Made by a program: the position numbers and the translations under genes
Shown here: in pieces, positions 18,221-26,486 of the stretch
How positions within the stretch are numbered: the stretch's first letter is position 1
Layout of the letters: each line of letters begins with the position of its first letter
The notes under the pieces: generated by a model
What the model was told of the DNA's origin: nothing
What the model saw: the letters and a program-made list of their open reading frames with translations, nothing else
Database searches by the model: none
From: JAFEDN01 sp963818985
Lineage (GTDB): Bacteria; Pseudomonadota; Gammaproteobacteria; Coxiellales; Coxiellaceae
Direction: 5' to 3'
Length of the DNA: 64,000 nt
NCBI GenBank assembly: GCA_963818985.1
Contig: CAWFUJ010000009.1
Coordinates: forward strand, 248,001 to 312,000

Positions 18221-18436
18221 ATGGCCGAAGCAAGCTCAAATAAATTACTGAAAAAACAAGTGATTGAAAGAATCATGTCTGAAACTCATATTAATAATGA
18301 AAAATTGGTAGAAAAAGCATTTATGGATGCTCATATCCCAGAATATCAATGGAAGAACATTGCTGGAGGGACCGCTCCAATCCCAACTTCTTTAGTGAAG
18401 AGTTTGGATGCTTTAAAACAATCCGGAAAATTCTAA
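18221..18436 (+). CDS. Small peptide with Gly-Gly site, candidate cargo of the NHLP exporter
   Basis: A 71-residue ORF with a strong ribosome-binding site (ggagg, 8-9 nt before ATG). Residues 1-48 are helical and charged (KKQVIERIMSE, EKLVEKAFMDAH). Residues 49-50 are Gly-Gly in WKNIAGG, followed by a 21-residue tail (TAPIPTSLVKSLDALKQSGKF). This is the layout of a double-glycine leader and core peptide, and the only C39 peptidase gene in the window lies directly upstream. The leader does not obviously resemble nitrile hydratase or Nif11 leaders, and no modifying enzyme is encoded nearby. A small regulatory protein is the alternative. Coding status is well supported; function is inference. 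Confidence 0.6.
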   Translation: MAEASSNKLLKKQVIERIMSETHINNEKLVEKAFMDAHIPEYQWKNIAGGTAPIPTSLVKSLDALKQSGKF

Positions 18437-18447
18437 TTCCAGAGCTT

Positions 18448-18471
18448 CATCCCGCGTAAACCCGCGGGATG
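18448..18471. repeat. Short inverted repeat, GTCATCCCGCGG family
   Basis: catcccgcg and cgcgggatg, a 9-bp perfect stem with a 6-nt loop, between the 71-residue ORF (plus) and ctpA (minus). It could act as a transcription terminator for converging transcripts, but there is no long T run. Confidence 0.55.
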
Positions 18472-18476
18472 ATATT

Positions 18477-19850
18477 TTACTGCCCAGTAGAAGAAATTCC
18501 CTTCAGAATCATAAGCGCCGAAAACAGTTGATAATCTTCTTTGGCCAATGACACTTCTTCGTTTCGATCTTTTTGGTATTTTTCTATCGTTGCTTGAGTA
18601 TGATCTTCGCCATCGGTGTTAGTTAAATGATTGCGATACCCTTCTTCATCAATGTCTATAAAAGCACTTTGATTTTTTTCTGTGACTTGTAATTGAGGCA
18701 CGACGACATCTGGCTGAATACCTTTTGCTTGAATAACTCGACCGGAAGGAGTGTGATATAAGGCCGTCGTGAGTTTAATAGCCCCATCACCTAATGGCAA
18801 CACCGTTTGTACCGAGCCTTTACCAAAGCTGACGGTACCGACAATGACTGCGCGATGGTAATCCTGTAACGCACCTGCCACAATTTCTGAGGCCGAAGCT
18901 GAGCCATTATTAATTAAAACCACTAAAGGAATGCCTTTGGTTTTATCTTGGCCGCTGGTTTTCAGTTGCATATCCGAACCAGGGATACGGCCTTTGGTAT
19001 AAACGATTACATTATGGTATTGCTGGGTTTTATCAGTATCTAAAAATACATCAGCAACACGCGCACTGACATCAAGTAAACCACCTGGGTTATTTCTCAA
19101 ATCTAAAATTAAACCTTGAAGTTTATATTTAGATTGAAGATCTTGAACTGCTTTTATTAATTGATCATCAACCGGTCCTTGGAAAAAACTCAACCGAATA
19201 TAACCATAATGATCGTCGAGCATTTTGCTTCTGAGCGTTAATAATTTTACAGTTTCACGGGTGATATTAAGATTAATAGGTTTATCTTCACCCTTACGCA
19301 CAATAGTCAATGAGACTTGAGTACCCTTTTTGCCTTTAATGCGATTGACAGCTTCCCTAAGACTCATATTTTGTACAATTTTATTATCGATTTTGATAAT
19401 AAGATCCCCGGGCTTGAGCCCAGCCTTGTCAGCTGGCGTACCTTCTAATGGACTAATCACTTTTAAAGCGCCATCTTGAGATGTCAATTCCACCCCAATT
19501 CCGACGAATTCACCGGATACTGCAGTTTCTAAGTCCTTTAAATCTTCGGCATCTAAATAATCAGAGTGAGGATCCAGGTTATCCACCATCCCCTTGATAG
19601 CATTATTGAATAAGCTTTGATAAGAAGGGTCGGTGATATAATAATGTTTAATAATGGCTATGGAAGTGACAAATCGTTCAATTTCTTCACGAGGTAATGA
19701 AGGTGGAGAAATATCAGAAGAGGGTTGTTCAATTTTTACATCAGTATGATTGGTATTTATCATTTGCCCGTCTAACGCAAAAACAGATAGGCAAAAGCAT
19801 AAATTAAAAATAGTGACTACTCGAATTATCAAATTTTTTAGCAAAGTCAT
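18477..19850 (-). CDS. ctpA: Carboxy-terminal processing protease (S41 family)
   Basis: About 457 residues from the ATG at 19850, which has a gagggtg ribosome-binding site and opens a signal peptide (LLKNLIIRVVTIFNLCFCLSVFA). A longer frame to 19889 exists but is unlikely. A PDZ domain (residues about 90-175, SPLEGTPADKAGLKPGDLI) precedes the S41 peptidase core. That core has the catalytic Ser in NNGSASASEI and the Lys in VSFGKGSVQT of the Ser-Lys dyad. CtpA-type proteases act in the periplasm on envelope proteins and cell-wall hydrolases. It lies 26 nt downstream of envC in the conserved gpmI-envC-ctpA cluster. Confidence 0.92.
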   Translation of the reverse strand: MTLLKNLIIRVVTIFNLCFCLSVFALDGQMINTNHTDVKIEQPSSDISPPSLPREEIERFVTSIAIIKHYYITDPSYQSLFNNAIKGMVDNLDPHSDYLDAEDLKDLETAVSGEFVGIGVELTSQDGALKVISPLEGTPADKAGLKPGDLIIKIDNKIVQNMSLREAVNRIKGKKGTQVSLTIVRKGEDKPINLNITRETVKLLTLRSKMLDDHYGYIRLSFFQGPVDDQLIKAVQDLQSKYKLQGLILDLRNNPGGLLDVSARVADVFLDTDKTQQYHNVIVYTKGRIPGSDMQLKTSGQDKTKGIPLVVLINNGSASASEIVAGALQDYHRAVIVGTVSFGKGSVQTVLPLGDGAIKLTTALYHTPSGRVIQAKGIQPDVVVPQLQVTEKNQSAFIDIDEEGYRNHLTNTDGEDHTQATIEKYQKDRNEEVSLAKEDYQLFSALMILKGISSTGQ

Positions 19851-19876
19851 GACACCCTCTTGGTTTTTTGATAATA

Positions 19877-21004
19877 CTACGTGCACCATTGATTAGGATC
19901 AAGTGGTTTAGCATTATATAAAATGCCAAAATACAAAGCCGGAGTATCGTAGCCACCACTTTGACCGACGCTGGCGATTAAATCCCCCCCAGCAACTTTT
20001 TCACCTTCACGTTTATACAGACTATGATTTCGTCCGTAGAGAGACATATATCCGCCTCCGTGATTGACGATAAGTAATAAACCATATCCCTCTAGCCATT
20101 TGGAAAATACCACGGTCCCAGCAGCAATTGCATAGACGGGTTGCTCGTCAGTGGCTTCAATGAGTTCGCCCGCCCATTTTAATTCACTTTGTTGAATGGG
20201 AGTGCCGAAGTAATGCATGACTTTACCAAGAGTTGGCCAAGGCAGGCGTCCTCGCAGTCTTTCAAGACCTTGGTTGGGAAAGTTTTTAGGAAAATTAATT
20301 TTTTTAAGACGTCTAATCGTCTCCTCTAAGCGATTTTTATCATTAGCCAAACGAGTCAATTGTTGTTTTTGATCATTAATATTTTGATTTATTTTTTTCA
20401 ATAACTGGGTACGATTTATTTTCATAATGGCTAAGTTTTGTTGCTGTTGCTGCTGTTGTTGATGAAGTTTCCGTAAAATTTGATATTCTGCGTAAAGCTG
20501 TTGCTGACGATTATAAATTTGGGTTAAATCGCCGTGTAAACGTTTAATAGTTTCTATACGATATAAATTAAGCGCTTGATAATAATATAGTGTGCGACTG
20601 AATTGACTAATATCTTGTTGATTGAGTAATAATTTCAATGGCCCTTGGCGTCTTAAAAGATAGTAGAGACGTAATTGCTCGGCAAGTGCTTGTTCTTGAA
20701 TCTTCATTTGATTTTGATAAATCAATGCATTGTTTTCTAAAGCTGAAATTTGAATTTTTTGTTTTAAAAATTGATGATTGGTTTGCTGGAGGTTTTCAGA
20801 GGCTATGCCAAATTGAGTTTCAATTTTATTTAAATCCTGCTGAAGAGTATCTCGCTTATTGTGTTTCTGCTGTATGGCGGATTTTAAATTTTTTATTTGC
20901 TCGATGATGTGCGACAATTGACTTTGTGGCACCGTCGCAAAGCTGGTTGATCCGAATAGTAAATTAAATATAACTAAAAAAATAAAGAACCTTAGATAGC
21001 GCAT
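19877..21004 (-). CDS. envC: EnvC-like murein hydrolase activator
   Basis: About 375 residues from the ATG at 21004 (signal peptide RYLRFFIFLVIFNLLFGSTSFA). Residues about 25-240 form a long coiled coil that includes a run of eight Gln. The C-terminal 120 residues are a LytM/M23 domain (LIVNHGGGYMSLYGRN .. VGQSGGYDTPALYFGI). Metal ligands are degenerate: the HxxxD motif is missing and the final HxH is YFG, as in EnvC, which does not cut peptidoglycan but activates the amidases AmiA/AmiB at the septum. It lies between gpmI and ctpA on the same strand. Family assignment is secure; partner amidases are not in the window. Confidence 0.9.
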   Translation of the reverse strand: MRYLRFFIFLVIFNLLFGSTSFATVPQSQLSHIIEQIKNLKSAIQQKHNKRDTLQQDLNKIETQFGIASENLQQTNHQFLKQKIQISALENNALIYQNQMKIQEQALAEQLRLYYLLRRQGPLKLLLNQQDISQFSRTLYYYQALNLYRIETIKRLHGDLTQIYNRQQQLYAEYQILRKLHQQQQQQQQNLAIMKINRTQLLKKINQNINDQKQQLTRLANDKNRLEETIRRLKKINFPKNFPNQGLERLRGRLPWPTLGKVMHYFGTPIQQSELKWAGELIEATDEQPVYAIAAGTVVFSKWLEGYGLLLIVNHGGGYMSLYGRNHSLYKREGEKVAGGDLIASVGQSGGYDTPALYFGILYNAKPLDPNQWCT

Positions 21005-21020
21005 GTTTCGCCTATTAGTT

Positions 21021-21205
21021 AAGTTGTCATCCTGCAAGTGTCCTGTCACCCCGCGTAGTTAAGTTGTCATCCCGCGGCTTGACCGCGGGATGACAAGCTC
21101 TTTGCGGGCTAACATGCTCCTCGTGGGGCGACATGTGCGCGCGCGCGCCGCCGCGCGGGATGATCTGACACTTGCAGGATGACATGACGCACTTGCGGAA
21201 TGACA
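21021..21205. repeat. Cluster of GTCATCCCGCGG palindromes with alternating GC tract
   Basis: The gap between gpmI and envC is filled with degenerate palindromic units. ttgtcatcccgcgg/ccgcgggatgacaa (21064-21096) is a perfect 14-bp stem with a 5-nt loop. aagttgtcatcc is directly repeated at 21021 and 21061, and broken units (gatgatctgacacttgcagg, gacatgacgcacttgcgg) follow. An 18-bp alternating purine-pyrimidine run (21131-21148) could adopt Z-DNA. No promoter for envC is visible within it. Confidence 0.7.
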
Positions 21206-21212
21206 AGTTCGA

Positions 21213-22760
21213 TCACAACAATTCCAGCAAATTCTTCCCGGTCATTTCCACGGGTTGGGGCAATCCCATCAGATATAATAAAGTTGGGGCCACATCATCC
21301 AAGCTGGGTTGTTCGATTTGCCGCCATTTCGCTGCACGGCCAATATAAATCAATGGTACCAAATTAGTGGTGTGTGCAGTATGGGGCTGATGATTTTTTT
21401 CATCGTAAATTTGTTCAACATTACCATGATCAGCGGTAATTAACGCTTCCCCGCCAGTTTTTTTCAAACTTGCCATCAGTCTTGACATGCAGTGATCAAT
21501 CACTTCAACGGCTTGTTTTGCAGCACTTGCAACCCCGGTGTGCCCCACCATGTCTGGGTTAGCGTAGTTGCATATGATAACGTCATAATTGCCGCTTTCG
21601 ATGGCTAGGATAATCTCATCAGTTAACTCAATAGCACTCATTTCTGGTTGTAAGTCATAAGTGGCTACTTTGGGTGAAGGAATTAAAATTCGAGTTTCAG
21701 CGGGAAAAGCAACTTCATTACCGCCATTTAGAAAATAAGTCACATGAGCATATTTTTCAGTTTCAGCGATACGTAATTGTTTTAACCCATGGGTTGACAA
21801 AAATTCGCCGAGTGTATTTTTCATTGAAATAGGAGGATAGGCAACCTTGGCATTTAATTCAGAGGTATATTCAGTGAGTGTGATCAAGTTAATTTTTGGG
21901 AAAATTTTTCGTTGAAAACCTTTGAATTCTGGATCTGTGAGCGCAAAAGAAAGTTGGCGAGCACGGTCGGCACGAAAGTTCATAAATATCACCACATCAC
22001 CCTCTTCAATCACGATGGGTGGAGAATTAGGTGGATGTATACTGGTGGGTTGGACAAATTCATCGTTTTCTTGACGTGCATAGGCTTTTTCTAATGCCTC
22101 ACTGGCAGAGGCTGCATTATAATTAGCTTGACCTTCAACAAGTAAATTGTAAGCGATTTCTGTCCTTTCCCAGCGATGATCGCGGTCCATAGCATAATAA
22201 CGGCCAACGATACTGGCAATTTGCCCATGGCCAAGCGATAGATAAAGCTGTTCAATAGATGAGATAGAAGACTGCGCTGAGCGAGGAGGGACATCTCTCC
22301 CATCTAAAAAAGCATGTAAATATTGACGTTCAATTCCACGTTCAGCAATTAATTTAATCAAAGCTGCAATATGTTTTTCTTGACTATGGACTCCGCCAGG
22401 AGATAATAGCCCGAGGATATGGATAGATTTATTATTTTGTTTGGCTTGTTCGATAGCTTCTAAAAAAATTGGATTATTTTTAAAAGAGTCGTTTTTAATA
22501 GCGTCGTTAATGCGCGTTAAATCTTGCGGCACTTTTCTACCGGAGCCGATATGTAAATGTCCTACTTCAGAATTGCCAATCTGATTATCTGGCAACCCGA
22601 CAGCAGCGCCGGAGGCGTGTAACAAAGTCCAAGGATATTGCGCATAAAGGTAATTAAAAGTGGGAGTATCAGCAGTTTTAATAGGGTTGTATTGACTATT
22701 CTCACGGTAGCCCCAACCATCTAATATTATTAGAACCATGGGCTTAGGCGAAATTGACAT
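21213..22760 (-). CDS. gpmI: 2,3-bisphosphoglycerate-independent phosphoglycerate mutase
   Basis: 515 residues, the usual length. It interconverts 3- and 2-phosphoglycerate in glycolysis with two Mn ions. The N-terminal metal site LIILDGWG and the phosphoserine loop QIGNSEVGHLHIGSGR are present. So are DGRDVPP and, near the C-terminus, TADHGNVE and HTAHTTNLVP. The ATG is preceded by gaggag. The gene leads the gpmI-envC-ctpA set on the minus strand and is divergent from the rhodanese gene (gap of 130 nt). Confidence 0.96.
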   Translation of the reverse strand: MSISPKPMVLIILDGWGYRENSQYNPIKTADTPTFNYLYAQYPWTLLHASGAAVGLPDNQIGNSEVGHLHIGSGRKVPQDLTRINDAIKNDSFKNNPIFLEAIEQAKQNNKSIHILGLLSPGGVHSQEKHIAALIKLIAERGIERQYLHAFLDGRDVPPRSAQSSISSIEQLYLSLGHGQIASIVGRYYAMDRDHRWERTEIAYNLLVEGQANYNAASASEALEKAYARQENDEFVQPTSIHPPNSPPIVIEEGDVVIFMNFRADRARQLSFALTDPEFKGFQRKIFPKINLITLTEYTSELNAKVAYPPISMKNTLGEFLSTHGLKQLRIAETEKYAHVTYFLNGGNEVAFPAETRILIPSPKVATYDLQPEMSAIELTDEIILAIESGNYDVIICNYANPDMVGHTGVASAAKQAVEVIDHCMSRLMASLKKTGGEALITADHGNVEQIYDEKNHQPHTAHTTNLVPLIYIGRAAKWRQIEQPSLDDVAPTLLYLMGLPQPVEMTGKNLLELL

Positions 22761-22890
22761 AGATCGCTTCTCCTCAAGAAAATGCCAGTATCATGACATT
22801 TTGTGCGAAGCCTAGCAAATACCAATTGCGCATCCTAGTAATAATTGATACTCTATTTTTGGTCTATTTTTAGTAAAAAGTGAGCATATA

Positions 22891-23307
22891 GTGCAAGAAA
22901 TCATTCAATTTATTATTAACCACTGGTTCTTAAGTGGATTATTTATTATATTGGTCGTTTTGTTATTTGTGGAAGAAGCTAAGGCCAAGGGCATCCTAGG
23001 GCAAATTAATCCTCAAGAAGCTGTTCTACTGATTAATCGTGAACAAGCCGTAGTCATAGATTTACGTAATCGGGAGGCTTTCCAACAAGGTCATATTGTT
23101 GGCGCTGTGAATATTCCTGAAGAAGACATAGAAAAAAGCCTGAGTAAAATTGAAAAATATCAAAATCGGCCGATTATTTTAGTTTGCACCACTGGTCAGA
23201 AGTCTGGATTAGTTGCAGTAAAATTACAAAAACACAAAATAGAGCGGGTGCAAGTGCTATCGGGGGGTATCAACGCTTGGAAAAATGCTGGCCTACCTAT
23301 AGTTTGA
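22891..23307 (+). CDS. yibN: Membrane-anchored rhodanese-like protein (YibN type)
   Basis: 138 residues starting at a GTG. One N-terminal membrane helix (about residues 9-29) is followed by a single rhodanese domain (VVIDLRNREAFQQGHIVGAVNIP) with the active-site Cys in LVCTTGQKSG. It may carry persulfide or act as a membrane factor; the exact role is unclear. In E. coli yibN-grxC-secB-gpsA are adjacent. Here grxC is missing and secB follows after 27 nt. Confidence 0.87.
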   Translation: MQEIIQFIINHWFLSGLFIILVVLLFVEEAKAKGILGQINPQEAVLLINREQAVVIDLRNREAFQQGHIVGAVNIPEEDIEKSLSKIEKYQNRPIILVCTTGQKSGLVAVKLQKHKIERVQVLSGGINAWKNAGLPIV

Positions 23308-23334
23308 TTCAAACTGATTTTTAAGGAGAGAGAA

Positions 23335-23841
23335 ATGACTCAACAAAAAAAAGTGCAAAATGGCGGTTCAAAATCTGAAGAGACAGATGAACAGCAGCGT
23401 CAATTTGCCATCCAACGTATTTATGTCAAAGATGTATCTTTAGAAGTTCCTCATAGTCCTAAAATATTTTTACAAAATTGGGAACCTGAAATGAATATGG
23501 ATATTGCGACCAAAGCAGATCCTTTAGAGGCCAATACTTACGAAGTGGTTTTATCACTCACCGTCACGGTAAAAATCAAAGATACCACTGCATTTTTGGT
23601 GGAGATCAAACAGGCCGGAATCTTCACCCTACAAGGTTTTGCTGAAGATCAGTTGAGACCTATGCTAGGAGCTTTTTGCCCGAATGTCTTATATCCATAT
23701 GCGCGTGCTAACATCACCGATTTAGTGATTCGTGGTGGTTTTCCACAATTATATTTAGCACCGGTTAGTTTCGATGCTTTATATGAACAGCATGAGCGTG
23801 AACGTATGCAAAAAGCCGAAGAAAATCCAACTGAGCAATAA
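23335..23841 (+). CDS. secB: Protein-export chaperone SecB
   Basis: 168 residues, slightly longer than the E. coli protein because of a polar N-terminal tail of about 20 residues. The core FAIQRIYVKDVSLEVPHSP, the strands with EVVLSLTVTVK, and FCPNVLYPYARANITDL with GGFPQLYLAPVSFDALY are all diagnostic. SecB holds preproteins unfolded and hands them to SecA. Ribosome-binding site aaggagag. The stop is immediately followed by the gpsA ATG. Confidence 0.96.
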   Translation: MTQQKKVQNGGSKSEETDEQQRQFAIQRIYVKDVSLEVPHSPKIFLQNWEPEMNMDIATKADPLEANTYEVVLSLTVTVKIKDTTAFLVEIKQAGIFTLQGFAEDQLRPMLGAFCPNVLYPYARANITDLVIRGGFPQLYLAPVSFDALYEQHERERMQKAEENPTEQ

Positions 23842-24858
23842 ATGAATATAAAACCGATCCCGATTGCAGTGCTGGGAGCCGGTGCGTGGGGAACGGCGCT
23901 TGCATTATTATTAATACGCAATGGCAATACGGTTCGGTTATGGTGTCATGATCCGGAGCAGGTTGCGGTTATGCGCGCGCAGCGCGCTAATCCAGAATTT
24001 TTACCGGGTTTTCCATTACCAGCAACACTGATAATTGACACGGATTTATCCCTGATTTTGGCAGATGTTCAGGACATTTTAATTGCCGTGCCGAGCCAGG
24101 TGTTCACTAGCGTACTCTATAAAATAAAATTTCAGCAAACAACCGATTATCGAATTGTTTGGGGCACCAAAGGTTTGGATGCCAGTAGTGGACGTTTATT
24201 ACATGAAATGGTTCAAGAAATATTTGGGTCGACGACTCCTGCCGCAGCGATATCAGGTCCAAGTTTTGCTCATGAATTAGCAGCAGGGCTGCCAACTGCC
24301 GTGAGTTTAAGTGGTAATAATCCACAATTTTTGCAAGATTTAATGATGCGTTTCCATGGTGAAAATTTTCGCGTATATGAAAATCCAGATTTTATCGGCG
24401 TCCAATTATGCGGTGTAGTAAAAAATATCTTGGCCATCGCCGTGGGGATGGCAGATGGCTTGAACATGGGGGCTAATACCCGTTGTGCTTTGATAACCCG
24501 CGGCATAGCTGAAATGAGTCGGTTAAACCTCGCTTTAGGTGGTCAACCCAGCACTTTAATGAGTTTAGCCGGAGTAGGTGACTTAGTGTTGACGTGTACG
24601 GATAATCAATCGCGCAATCGTCGTTTTGGCTTAGCGATCGGTCGCGGTGTTTCACCACGACAAGCTGAGCTTGAAATTAATAAAGTGATAGAAGGTTTAA
24701 AAAATACCGAACAAGTACGCAATTTAGCGCGACGCTTGCTGATAGATATGCCGATCACCGAAGAAGTTCATAAAATTTTATACCACGGCCATTCGCCACG
24801 TGAAGTGGTAGCGAATCTACTAAAACGTGAACCAAAGCCAGAATTATTTCCAAGATGA
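23842..24858 (+). CDS. gpsA: Glycerol-3-phosphate dehydrogenase [NAD(P)+]
   Basis: 338 residues. The N-terminal Rossmann motif AVLGAGAWGTALA binds the cofactor. WGTKGLD, ISGPSFAHE and the catalytic Lys region CGVVKNILAIAVGMADGL are conserved, with the late GVGDLVLTCT and SRNRRFG. It reduces dihydroxyacetone phosphate to sn-glycerol-3-phosphate, the phospholipid backbone. It sits directly behind secB, and its stop overlaps the next ATG by 4 nt. Confidence 0.96.
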   Translation: MNIKPIPIAVLGAGAWGTALALLLIRNGNTVRLWCHDPEQVAVMRAQRANPEFLPGFPLPATLIIDTDLSLILADVQDILIAVPSQVFTSVLYKIKFQQTTDYRIVWGTKGLDASSGRLLHEMVQEIFGSTTPAAAISGPSFAHELAAGLPTAVSLSGNNPQFLQDLMMRFHGENFRVYENPDFIGVQLCGVVKNILAIAVGMADGLNMGANTRCALITRGIAEMSRLNLALGGQPSTLMSLAGVGDLVLTCTDNQSRNRRFGLAIGRGVSPRQAELEINKVIEGLKNTEQVRNLARRLLIDMPITEEVHKILYHGHSPREVVANLLKREPKPELFPR

Positions 24859-25514
24859 TTTCCTCTCTGCCAGCAGAAAACGAAATACATATTTGGCGAC
24901 TTGAACTCAACTGCTGCTTCGATAAAGCATTGGCCAATCGTTTTCTCACAGCAGAAGAATTACAGCGCGGATATCGGCTTATCAGCGAGCAGCACCGTCA
25001 TCGATTTTTGTCCGCGCATGTCGGTTTACGTAGAATTTTGAGTTTTTATCTTGCTATCTCACCTCAAGAAATAGAAATTGACAGAGATGCGAACGGCAAA
25101 CCGTTTATCGTCCACCCTATTAATTTACAATTTAATATGTCACATTCAGGTGATCTTGCGATTTATGCGATAACCCAAGGCCAACCAGTGGGAGTTGATA
25201 TTGAAAGGATCAAATCTGTTATTGACTACCGAGCAGTGGCGGAACGATTTTTTGCGCCTGCCGAATATCAATTTTTGTTAACCCTGCCTGCCGCTGAACA
25301 ATTATCTAGATTTTACAAAATTTGGGTGCGCAAAGAAGCCTATATCAAAGCTTCAGGCTTAGGGTTAAGGCAATCCCTCTCTAGTTTTAATGTATTAAAC
25401 AACCCGTCTATCACCGATTTGCCAACTGACCCAGGCTACTCTGCAGCTCTATCTTTATATAAACAGTCACATCTGTCCGCCCCTAAAATCCAATATTGGC
25501 AGCTGCCTTATTGA
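24855..25514 (+). CDS. 4'-phosphopantetheinyl transferase (Sfp type)
   Basis: 219 residues. It contains the two Mg/CoA motifs of the family: GVDIERI near residue 115 and the WVRKEAYIKASGLGL block near 158-172. The upstream RRILSFYLAI and FNMSHSGDLAIYAI are also typical of Sfp/AcpT enzymes. They transfer phosphopantetheine from CoA to a carrier protein Ser. No polyketide or peptide synthetase is in the window, so the acceptor may be the fatty-acid ACP or an unlinked cluster. The ATG overlaps the gpsA stop (atga). Confidence 0.88.
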   Translation: MISSLPAENEIHIWRLELNCCFDKALANRFLTAEELQRGYRLISEQHRHRFLSAHVGLRRILSFYLAISPQEIEIDRDANGKPFIVHPINLQFNMSHSGDLAIYAITQGQPVGVDIERIKSVIDYRAVAERFFAPAEYQFLLTLPAAEQLSRFYKIWVRKEAYIKASGLGLRQSLSSFNVLNNPSITDLPTDPGYSAALSLYKQSHLSAPKIQYWQLPY

Positions 25515-25526
25515 ACGTACTGCAGA

Positions 25527-25593
25527 GTCAATATTGATTGTCGCCAGGCGCTTGCGATTGACCCGCGATCCCTGGCGATGATCAATATTGACG
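25527..25593. repeat. MITE-like palindromic element, copy 3 (internally deleted)
   Basis: gtcaatattgattgtcgccagg and cctggcgatgatcaatattgac form inverted ends around a short centre (cgcttgcgattgacccgcgatc). Ends and sub-terminal gccagg match copies 1 and 2, but the 100-bp core is missing. It lies between the phosphopantetheinyl transferase gene and the tRNA promoter and could act as a hairpin terminator for the upstream operon. Confidence 0.65.
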
Positions 25594-25646
25594 GTGTGCG
25601 TGTAAAAGGGAATTCAACTGTGCGCATAGTTTACAAGCATCAGCAG

Positions 25647-25675
25647 TTGACTTTGGTCAAGGATTAGATGACAAT
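25647..25675 (+). promoter_or_regulatory. Promoter of the tRNA-secE-nusG unit
   Basis: TTGACT (25647-25652), 17-bp spacer, GACAAT (25670-25675), about 18 nt before the first tRNA. Five and four of six consensus bases match. It is the only good candidate upstream of the tRNA cluster. Confidence 0.5.
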
Positions 25676-25692
25676 TATCCGCTTGATTTTAA

Positions 25693-25774
25693 GGAGGGGT
25701 TCCCGAGCGGTCAAAGGGATCAGACTGTAAATCTGACGGCTCTGCCTTCGAAGGTTCGAATCCTTCCCCCTCCA
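25693..25774 (+). tRNA. tRNA-Tyr (GTA)
   Basis: 82 nt with a 7-bp acceptor stem (ggagggg/cccctcc), anticodon GTA in the loop actGTAaat, a long variable arm and T loop ggttcgaatcc. Type II structure as expected for bacterial tRNA-Tyr. CCA is not encoded. Confidence 0.95.
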
Positions 25775-25784
25775 GCTAAAACAA

Positions 25785-25855
25785 GCGGGTGTAGTTCAAT
25801 GGTAGAACTTCAGCCTTCCAAGCTGATAGCGTGGGTTCGATTCCCATCACCCGCT
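25785..25855 (+). tRNA. tRNA-Gly (TCC)
   Basis: 71 nt. Acceptor gcgggtg/cacccgc, anticodon TCC in cctTCCaag, T loop gggttcgattccc. CCA is not encoded. It follows tRNA-Tyr by 10 nt, as in gammaproteobacterial tyr-gly-thr clusters. Confidence 0.95.
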
Positions 25856-25882
25856 AAAAAAAGCTGGTAAATAATTGATGAT

Positions 25883-25958
<76 letters not shown>

Positions 25959-25966
25959 GGCAGGAT

Positions 25967-26042
25967 AGGTCAGTAGCTCAATTGGCAGAGCGGCGGTCTC
26001 CAAAACCGCAGGTTGGGGGTTCGAGACCCTCCTGGCCTGCCA
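25967..26042 (+). tRNA. tRNA-Trp (CCA)
   Basis: 76 nt with encoded CCA. Acceptor aggtcag/ctggcct (one G-T pair), discriminator G, anticodon CCA in tctCCAaaa. Only 8 nt separate it from tRNA-Thr, leaving no room for the tufB gene often found here. secE follows after 32 nt. Confidence 0.95.
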
Positions 26043-26074
26043 GAATATCAAAATCTGTGCAATAGGCAGGACGA

Positions 26075-26470
26075 ATGAAAGGAAAACAAAATAGTTTGCC
26101 AGCGGGTGAGAATAAGGCGAGCGGACTTGATCGGCTGAAATGGCTGATCATAGGGGTCCTGCTGTTAGCAGGCATCGTGGCAAATTTCTATTTTGCTGGA
26201 ATCGCTTGGGCAATCCGTACTGCTATCGGCATCGTCTGGTTGGTATTGTTAGCAGCGATAGCCTTGACAACAAGTCAAGGCCAAAAAGCATGGGTATTTA
26301 TAAAAGCGGCTCGCGGAGAGTTGCGCAAGGTGGTATGGCCTACTCGTCAAGAGACGACACAAACCACTTTAGTGGTAGTTGCGATGGTCGTCGTCACCGC
26401 CCTGGTTCTATGGGGTTTAGACACGTTTTTCTTCTGGGCTGTGAGCCTAGTGACCGGCCAACGAGGATAG
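26075..26470 (+). CDS. secE: Preprotein translocase subunit SecE
   Basis: 131 residues with three membrane helices, the long enterobacterial form. Two helices are in the first 70 residues. The conserved amphipathic segment ARGELRKVVWPTRQETTQTT precedes the last helix. SecE clamps the SecY channel in the inner membrane. nusG follows after 16 nt, the invariant secE-nusG pair. Confidence 0.95.
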   Translation: MKGKQNSLPAGENKASGLDRLKWLIIGVLLLAGIVANFYFAGIAWAIRTAIGIVWLVLLAAIALTTSQGQKAWVFIKAARGELRKVVWPTRQETTQTTLVVVAMVVVTALVLWGLDTFFFWAVSLVTGQRG

Positions 26471-26486
26471 CAGAGGTAAGATAAGT

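Noticed and set aside
17924..18243. Several overlapping ORFs on both strands
   Set aside because: They are translations of the palindromic MITE-like element, which is why both strands give nearly the same peptides.
20440..20466. Trinucleotide (Gln) repeat in envC
   Set aside because: Short Gln runs are common in EnvC coiled coils; nothing suggests special instability.
22761..22890. Divergent promoters between gpmI and the rhodanese gene
   Set aside because: They must exist, but no -35/-10 pair with acceptable spacing stands out.
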